A stretch of 43,683 bases of DNA from JAQIBY01 sp034721855 (lineage in GTDB: Bacteria > Bacteroidota > Bacteroidia > Bacteroidales > ML635J-15). The stretch covers positions 1 to 43,683 of the forward strand of contig JAYENB010000226.1 of assembly GCA_034721855.1 (NCBI GenBank). Reading direction: 5' to 3'. The translations under genes were made by a program, and so were the position numbers. The notes below the pieces were generated by a model. That model saw only the letters and a list, made by a program, of their open reading frames with translations. It was not told the DNA's origin and ran no database searches. Shown here piece by piece: positions 1-4,922 of this stretch (positions are counted from its first letter, which is position 1; every line of letters starts with the position of its first letter).

Positions 1-105
1 TTCATCCACAAGCCTTTTCGTGGCATCACTTTGGCACGCCCCATTTAACTTGTCTCTCAGTTTATCAAATCCGATTTTCTCTTCAAAATTATCCGGGTAA
101 ATCAT
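1..105 (-). CDS. mutS2: Endonuclease MutS2, N-terminal fragment (runs off the window)
   Basis: Reading leftward from the ATG at 105 gives 35 codons starting MIYPDNFEEKIGFDKLRDKL, which continue out of the window. I recognise this as the N-terminus of Bacteroidota MutS2, which usually begins MIYPxNFExKxGFDxIR. From family knowledge, MutS2 is a MutS-like ATPase with a C-terminal Smr nuclease domain; it acts in suppression of recombination or in rescue of collided ribosomes. Only the first part of the N-terminal domain is visible, so neither the ATPase nor the Smr domain can be checked. A TACCTTTG promoter box lies 4 nt upstream of the ATG, which supports this start. The gene is too short here to stand out as an open frame, but the family signature is specific. 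Confidence 0.8.
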   Translation of the reverse strand, partial: MIYPDNFEEKIGFDKLRDKLNGACQSDATKRLVDE

Positions 106-109
106 ACGG

Positions 110-117
110 CAAAGGTA
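110..117 (-). promoter_or_regulatory. Bacteroidota -7 box (TACCTTTG) of mutS2
   Basis: TACCTTTG on the minus strand matches the Bacteroidota primary sigma factor -7 consensus TAnnTTTG. Only 4 nt separate it from the mutS2 ATG at 105, so the transcript would have almost no leader. I did not find a convincing -33 TTG. Confidence 0.5.
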
Positions 118-275
118 AGAAATTATGTAAGCGTTCACAGAACACTGAAAGACAAAAGACAAAAGACAAAAAAAATAAAGTCAAAAATAAAGAATAAATA
201 GACCAACCACGGCAACTATTGCCAATGCTGATAAACTGATATTTTGAAATATTTGCCAATTCATAAAATTAGGTG

Positions 276-1106
276 TTATTTCACACTACCCTCCACAATC
301 TCAATATCCTCCTCCGTTAAGCCATACAGCTCATACACAAGGCGGTCAATTTCTTGCTCTAAGGTGGTGGTGTCAAATTCGTTTTTTTGTTTTAATTCTA
401 AAACACTCGTCACCTTGTCTATGATTAAATTTTCAGTTTTATTATTAATTATATCTGGAAATGGTAGTTCATTTAAATATCCACTTCTATATCTTAAGTA
501 GCCTCCACCCATGTGCATTCCAGAAAATAAATTTTCATATAAAACACTTAATATCTTAGAATTTAAAATTCCTAAAATGGTTTTTATGTTGTAAACACTG
601 TTTTTCAATGTTCCAAAATACACTCCTCCCTGACATAAGCTTTTCGAAGTATCTAAGGTTGCTTCAATTTTTAGACCATCTTCGGCAATTAATATTTTAT
701 TTTTTTGACAGTTAATAAACCTAGAACTGCTGATAGAAACTGCATTATTAATTAAATTATGTTTGATAAATATCCCCTGTTTTATATCGCTGTATTTACT
801 GAATTGATATTGTTTTACTATATGTAAATCACCATTATCGCTTTCATACATTTTTTTAATACGCAGACCTTCCTGTATTTTTATAATATCTGATAACTTA
901 GTTTTTGTTTTGTTGTTATAATATATATTTAGAATATCTTTATCTGAGTTAATTGGAAAAATCTTTAATGGTAATTTGTTGAATTCTTGAGGTTTAAAGA
1001 CCATGAAATTATTTGGGTTGTCAATGTCTTCAATTGTACTTGATTCCTTTAGATATAACTGTTTACAATTATTCCCTTTATTGATTAACAAAACAATCGT
1101 AGGATA
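276..1106 (-). pseudogene. C-terminal remnant of a type II (Eco57I/TaqI-like) restriction-modification enzyme, fused to a PIN remnant
   Basis: This is the 3' part of an open frame that begins inside a PIN domain. From about YPTIVLLINK onward, the sequence resembles the TaqI-like specificity region of type IIG restriction-methyltransferases. It has LGILNSKILSVLYENL, then GGGYLRYRSGYLNELPFPDI, and a tail LEQEIDRLVYELYGLTEEDI. This last block is typical of the very C-terminus of these enzymes, where the domain reads the target sequence. The N6-adenine methylase core (NPPY) and the nuclease domain are absent, so catalysis is impossible. The frame is open through the junction at about 1106/1107 into the PIN sequence, so a deletion probably joined two unrelated genes. 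It is most likely a relic. A folded DNA-binding fragment could still be made, but I see no initiation site of its own. Confidence 0.65.
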
Positions 1107-1459
1107 GGTAGCTGCATTTTCATTTAATGCATGCGCAATAACCCACGGGTCTGCCAATGAGCGTTTTTTCGTGTTGTCAACCAATAATTTATGTCTTGAG
1201 TTTGCAGCATAAATTGTCTGAAGGTGTTTTGTGACATTCCCATCAATTTTGCGAATGGGTATTTTACAGGTTTTTATCCACTTGCTTAAATCATCTTCTG
1301 TTCTTGTTATTTCCTCATAAACCATTTCCGGTATAAAAAGTTTCCCTTTTTTTCCAAAATCCTCCAATAGTCAGGACTAATGTCTGGAGCATAGTAATAT
1401 TGCCATGCTTGTATCAGCACGTTGGCATCCAGACAATATGTTCGGCTTTCCGTGTTCAT
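1107..1459 (-). pseudogene. DUF4411-like PIN-domain toxin, frameshifted and lacking its C-terminus
   Basis: From the ATG at 1459 the product reads MNTESRTYCLDANVLIQAWQ and continues through APDISPDYWRILEKKG. The LDAN acid motif and an N-terminal aromatic stretch are typical of DUF4411 PIN proteins, putative ribonuclease toxins. At the seven-A run at 1347-1353 the frame slips. Adding one A restores LEKKGKLFIPEMVYEEITRTEDDLSKW, and the frame then continues to SLADPWVIAHALNENAA, the conserved third acid region. The last strand, with its final acidic residue, is replaced by restriction-enzyme sequence. The ATG overlaps the stop of the upstream ImmA-type gene as ATGA, so the two were translationally coupled, as in intact HTH-ImmA/DUF4411 pairs. 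Frameshift and missing C-terminus make it non-functional unless slippage at the A-run occurs, and even then the catalytic site is incomplete. Confidence 0.7.
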
Positions 1460-2043
1460 CTATACATCTGTGCTTCCAATTTTGGAAATTTATTTACCTT
1501 AATGTTTAACAAATTGCTGGCGTCGGTGGGTTCAATATTCCCGCCACGGTATTCGTCAAGAACAGTTTGTGTAAACAGACGGCTGTTTCTGTTTAATTGC
1601 AATAAATAATAATTGGGACCGCCTTTTAAAATATCTTTTGCTACTGCTTCGGGATTGTCCTGAATTGAAAACCGTCCGATAAACGGAAGGGGGAGATTCA
1701 TTGTTTTCCTCTTTTAATTCACGGGTCCATGTCTGTTTTTGCTGAATTTCCCGTATGATAAAAACTGAAGACATGCTCAGTGCCTTTGAGCCTTTTTTCT
1801 GAAATCCTGCAGGGGTTGAAAATCAGACGGGATATCCGGTAGAAAAAATAAAGCAAACGGCCGTTTATAGGATTTTGCCAAAATTTTAGCCTGCCTGATT
1901 GTGGGATAACTTTCGCCATTTTCCCATGCTTTAAGTTTATCAACAGATACAGAAGCTTTGGATGCAGCAATCTCTTCAGGCATCCTGGCTGATTCCCTTG
2001 CCCATTTAAATACCTTTGTCGTTATGAATGCTCTGTCTGCCAT
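1456..2043 (-). pseudogene. HTH-ImmA/IrrE-type antitoxin or regulator, frameshifted and missing its metalloprotease core
   Basis: The first 84 or so residues, from the ATG at 2043, form an XRE-type helix-turn-helix (VSVDKLKAWENGESYPTIRQAKILAKSYKRPFALFFLPDIP) typical of two-domain HTH/ImmA-IrrE proteins. Two compensating indels follow. One A is missing from the run at 1793-1798 and one C is extra in the run at 1689-1693. Correcting both gives a continuous reading: DFRKKGSKALSMSSVFIIRE, then WTRELKEENNESPLPFIGRF and DNPEAVAKDILK. This jumps straight to GGPNYYLLQLNRNSRLFTQT and ends KLEAQMYR, the known C-terminal tail of the family. The central zinc protease domain with HEXXH is deleted. The stop overlaps the PIN gene start as ATGA. 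Family knowledge links this protein to DUF4411 PIN partners. It is inactive as a protease; the HTH could still be expressed. Confidence 0.7.
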
Positions 2044-2050
2044 TTCATTA

Positions 2051-2058
2051 CAAAATTA
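2051..2058 (-). promoter_or_regulatory. -7 box (TAATTTTG) of the relic toxin-antitoxin operon
   Basis: TAATTTTG on the minus strand, 7 nt before the ATG at 2043, matches TAnnTTTG. Its survival means the HTH remnant may still be transcribed. Confidence 0.4.
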
Positions 2059-2128
2059 ACAAAAATTATCTTTCATACAAAAAATATAATATTTGCTGAA
2101 GTTCATTTTTAAAGGCATTGAATTCGAT

Positions 2129-2249
2129 GCTACCCCTCATACCGCCCCCTCACAGCCAGCTTTTCCATCCTGTCAACTTCTACCTATGGATGGCCGAATT
2201 CTTCCACCACCTTGCCCCACACGCGGCAAATATCCTGCCCGCGGAAAGG
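2129..2249 (-). pseudogene. Dead duplicate of the dnaE 3' end
   Basis: This 121-bp stretch is nearly identical to 4921-5042, the last codons and stop of the intact dnaE. Read on the minus strand it gives CRVWGKVVEEFGHP, then an in-frame TAG where dnaE has Ser, then VEVDRMEKLAVRGRYEG and the stop. It is an isolated fragment with no coding capacity of its own. With the intact copy it forms a direct repeat around the four-lipoprotein operon. The rest of 2044-2334 shows only the relic operon promoter and AT-rich sequence. Confidence 0.85.
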
Positions 2250-2334
2250 TAAATTTTTATTGCAAAAGCTGATTTCTGCTAATAAGGAAAGATATGGGGG
2301 AAATATGTAATTACAAGTGATAAATTATTATATG

Positions 2335-3021
2335 TCACTTAAGTGTCACTCTGAATTCTTTTTTCCCGGACATTTCTTCTCCATCCATTCCAAAATCCGG
2401 GCTATATTTACCTGCTGGCAAATCTTGCAATGTATAAGTATTGCATGCTCTGGCTACATCAACATATTTGGTAGCTGCTGTATTTATTGCTGAGGCAGTC
2501 GCGTCAACAACGGCACCCAAAAGACCACCAGTGTTTGTGTTAACAGATGTATCATAGGTTACATCGCCTTTTCGTGTATAAATAATATCATTTGTTTTTG
2601 TTGATTTTATAATATACTCAACTTTGACGTGTACCTTTGCAGCCAATGAAGATTTGTCCCATCGATGAATTATGGTAAATAAAGCCATGTCTGCACCAAA
2701 CACTTTTCTGAATTTTGTCAATTCGGAATTCAAAAATAATTCAGAATCATATGCACTTTCTTGCTTTAATATTTCCATTGATAAAAATGGAGGAATAACA
2801 TAATATCCTGAATTTGCCAATGGGCTGTTTAATGTTGAATGGAAGTATTCTTTAGCTTCAACATTCGTACTTCTATTAATGGGTGGCATTAATAATATTG
2901 TTAATGGTTTATTGTCATATATGCTTTTATAAGCAGTTGATTTTGGGACATCTGACAATGTTGAGCAACTTGAAAGTACGATTAGTATGACAATAATAAT
3001 ATATAATAGTAACTTTTTCAT
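2335..3021 (-). CDS. DUF799 (GNA1162-like) lipoprotein
   Basis: This 228-aa protein starts MKKLLLYIIIVILIVLSSC, a lipoprotein signal with Cys19 as acylation site. The body has LTILLMPPINRSTNVEAKEY, YYVIPPFLSMEIL and FGADMALFTIIHRW, matching DUF799 lipoproteins such as neisserial GNA1162. These have a TolB/CsgG-like alpha/beta fold and sit in the outer membrane or at its inner face. The gene is last in a four-gene operon. Its ATG overlaps the stop of the DUF4810 gene by 4 nt, and no terminator is obvious within 80 bp downstream. CsgG, DUF4810 and DUF799 proteins also occur together in Proteobacteria, which suggests an envelope complex; the substrate is not known to me. Function is inferred from context only. 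Confidence 0.7.
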   Translation of the reverse strand: MKKLLLYIIIVILIVLSSCSTLSDVPKSTAYKSIYDNKPLTILLMPPINRSTNVEAKEYFHSTLNSPLANSGYYVIPPFLSMEILKQESAYDSELFLNSELTKFRKVFGADMALFTIIHRWDKSSLAAKVHVKVEYIIKSTKTNDIIYTRKGDVTYDTSVNTNTGGLLGAVVDATASAINTAATKYVDVARACNTYTLQDLPAGKYSPDFGMDGEEMSGKKEFRVTLK

Positions 3022-3362
3022 TCTTCTATCATTTTTAAGATTCGGTCAATAAATACTTTAGATTCAGGATAAAGAGCAATTTCTTTCATAAGCATTTTTT
3101 TTCCTTCTTTTGTTTTCCCTTCCTGTAACAATAAGTAACCATAATCGGCACAAATGCCAGGTGGAACAGTTTTTCTAGTTCCTTTTTGTGTTTCTAAAAT
3201 TTCCTGATAAGTTTCAATCAACTCTTGCGTTGAAGTTTCATCAGATTTTTTCAAGTAATTATAGCTTGTTTTTTCATAGTTACCCCATGTATATAATGGT
3301 TTTTCACTTGTGCAGGAAGTAAATACTACTACAAAAACTAAAAAGGCACAGAATTTATTCAT
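3018..3362 (-). CDS. DUF4810 lipoprotein
   Basis: This is a 114-aa protein with signal MNKFCAFLVFVVVFTSC (Cys17). It carries the DUF4810 signature: LYTWGNYEKTSYNYLKK near the N-terminus, VPPGICADYGYLLLQEGKT in the middle, and YPESKVFIDRIL near the end. The middle and end look like one and a half TPR-type helical hairpins, so it may be an adaptor. It overlaps both neighbours by ATGA (3359-3362 and 3018-3021), so translation of the operon is coupled. The family is uncharacterised; membership is clear from the motifs, function is not. Confidence 0.7.
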   Translation of the reverse strand: MNKFCAFLVFVVVFTSCTSEKPLYTWGNYEKTSYNYLKKSDETSTQELIETYQEILETQKGTRKTVPPGICADYGYLLLQEGKTKEGKKMLMKEIALYPESKVFIDRILKMIEE

Positions 3363-3697
3363 GGTAATGGTAATGATATTTGTTTAGTTTCTTGTGATGA
3401 TACAAAAATTTGTTTATTGTATATAATTTCATTATTATATTTAACAGTTAAAACATGCTTACCAGTAGCAATAGCATATATATTTCCTTTTGGCCTTTTT
3501 ATCCCAGGTTTGTGTACTTCTGCTTTGAAATTTTTTGTTTCATCAATTGTTACATCCACACCACCCGGGTAATTACCTGGTTTTCCAATAAATTCGATAA
3601 AAGATTTATTTTCTAGTCCTTTAGAAACGGTTTTAACTCCTGTACAACCGGACAAAAAGAACAAACCAATTGTAAAAATGATTAATAACTTTTTCAT
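3359..3697 (-). CDS. Small lipoprotein of unknown function within the CsgG operon
   Basis: This 112-aa product has a lipoprotein signal MKKLLIIFTIGLFFLSGC (Cys18). The mature part is rich in Lys, Gly and beta-prone segments, such as GVDVTIDETKNFKAEVHKPG and GKHVLTVKYNNEIIYNKQIF. The second of these resembles the strands of PEGA-like or carboxypeptidase-regulatory beta sandwiches, where a short domain says how a value is raised or conveyed (GxHxLxV). I do not recognise a named family. It sits between the CsgG-like and DUF4810 genes with ATGA overlaps on both sides, so it is a genuine co-translated member. The usual three-gene version of this operon, as I know it, does not include it. Confidence 0.6.
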   Translation of the reverse strand: MKKLLIIFTIGLFFLSGCTGVKTVSKGLENKSFIEFIGKPGNYPGGVDVTIDETKNFKAEVHKPGIKRPKGNIYAIATGKHVLTVKYNNEIIYNKQIFVSSQETKQISLPLP

Positions 3698-4626
3698 TGT
3701 ATTATTTCTTTAATGTAATAGTTACTTAAATTTTCTTTATCAATATTACCTTCTGTAAATGAGACCATGGAAAATTCATTTTGAGGATTATCCCCACTTG
3801 TATAATCAACTTTAATTTTACCTACTTCTTTTCCCGGAAGTTCCATCATCATATCTGTTTGTGGGTTTTTTACCATTTTACCTTTTTGGACCACCTTAAA
3901 GACATCTCCAACATTAATACCCTGACTTTCTCCACCAGAAATAATTATACCATTTTCATCATATGATAAAAAATAAGATTTCCATGGTTTTTCCATACAG
4001 TTATTAATTATATTTTCAACAAGCTTCGATATTGCAACCGAAATTGCTTTATCATTCAAACTGGCATCGTAATCTGTTCGTTCTCCAAGTCCCATTACAG
4101 TTTGGTTAGTGGTTTCGGCTTCTCCTTTAGCTTCCTCGGAATAAATGATTTGACCTGTTGAAACATCAACCAATCTGATACTGACACCTGCATATACAGT
4201 TTGAGTTTTACTTCTGGAAAACAGATTAACGTCTCCAACATTTTTTCTTCCATACTCAGTTACAGAACCAATAATTAAGAAATCTGCTCCTACTTTTTGT
4301 AATCCTTCATTACCAGCAAGTTTTAATTCTTCTTCTATTTTATCCATATCTTGTCTTTCTAGTAATATAAATTTATCACTGGATGCAAGTTTGGTAGATA
4401 AAATATCTGCAGCTTGTTTTGCAATGGGATCATTTTCTTTTTCATAAAATATGCCTTTTGCATATTGTGTTTCATTAGAAAAACGACCTATGGCAACCTT
4501 TCTTTTTAATACCTGCTCTTCCTCCTGGATTTCTTCAACCTCTTTGTCAATTTGAACAACTTTTTCTTGTGTTGTGCAACTGATTGCAATTACACTGATA
4601 ATTAATCCAAATATAATATTCTTCAT
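3694..4626 (-). CDS. CsgG/HfaB-family outer-membrane lipoprotein
   Basis: This 310-aa protein has signal MKNIIFGLIISVIAISC (Cys17). A Glu-rich linker precedes the CsgG domain: KRKVAIGRFSNETQ, then ADILSTKLASSDKFILLERQ, GADFLIIGSVTEYGR, and VSIRLVDVSTGQIIYSEEAKG. CsgG proteins form oligomeric outer-membrane channels (curli secretion) or anchors (HfaB). About 80 extra residues at the C-terminus (GIIISGGESQGINVGDVFKV to the end) look like a beta domain seen in other CsgG relatives. No csgA, csgB, csgE or csgF is nearby, so curli export is not indicated. It is the first intact gene of the operon. Its ATG overlaps the stop of a short upstream reading frame by ATGA (4623-4626). Family assignment is good; the cargo is unknown. 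Confidence 0.75.
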   Translation of the reverse strand: MKNIIFGLIISVIAISCTTQEKVVQIDKEVEEIQEEEQVLKRKVAIGRFSNETQYAKGIFYEKENDPIAKQAADILSTKLASSDKFILLERQDMDKIEEELKLAGNEGLQKVGADFLIIGSVTEYGRKNVGDVNLFSRSKTQTVYAGVSIRLVDVSTGQIIYSEEAKGEAETTNQTVMGLGERTDYDASLNDKAISVAISKLVENIINNCMEKPWKSYFLSYDENGIIISGGESQGINVGDVFKVVQKGKMVKNPQTDMMMELPGKEVGKIKVDYTSGDNPQNEFSMVSFTEGNIDKENLSNYYIKEIIQ

Positions 4627-4811
4627 TTTATTTTAAAATTTTTAGTTATAATATAATTTTCTTGTTGAACATTTTTTTGCTGTGTACCTTGATTGCCTGT
4701 AACTGTAGGTAATTTGGTGACAAAAGCTCCTGAAATTTTATATTTCTACCTGCTAAAGTACTAATATTTATTTCAATTTCAAAAAGTTTAGATTTTTTTA
4801 TAAAAAAATCT
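4623..4811 (-). pseudogene. Possible frameshifted coding remnant just upstream of the csgG-like gene
   Basis: No intact gene lies in 4627-4922. On the minus strand, codons from 4745 to a TGA at 4623-4625 read KYKISGAFVTKLPTVTGNQG and continue to NYIITKNFKIK; the stop overlaps the csgG-like ATG as ATGA. Upstream in a neighbouring frame, KLFEIEINISTLAGRN looks continuous with it if one base is shifted near 4745. The amino-acid mix and the ATGA overlap suggest the end of a former fifth operon gene. I recognise no family, and chance cannot be excluded. Confidence 0.3.
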
Positions 4812-4816
4812 AAACT
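4785..4816. repeat. Perfect 32-bp palindrome
   Basis: Each 16-base arm (AGTTTAGATTTTTTTA and its complement) meets the other with no spacer. It lies between the dnaE stop and the lipoprotein operon. It could be a cruciform, a terminator for dnaE transcripts, or an insertion footprint. Confidence 0.8.
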
Positions 4817-4922
4817 CACGAATCATTTGTTACTTTAATCCATATTTTGGTGTTAGTATAAAACTGGTTAACTTAGATTCATTTCTAATTCCCTTCATAT
4901 TGATGCTTGGCTTTTATAGCCG

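Noticed and set aside
1107..2043. A working toxin-antitoxin system
   Set aside because: Both genes have frameshifts, the protease core is missing and the PIN domain lacks its last acidic segment.
3694..4626. A curli biogenesis locus because of CsgG
   Set aside because: No csgA, csgB, csgE or csgF homologue is nearby, and the neighbours are DUF4810 and DUF799 proteins.
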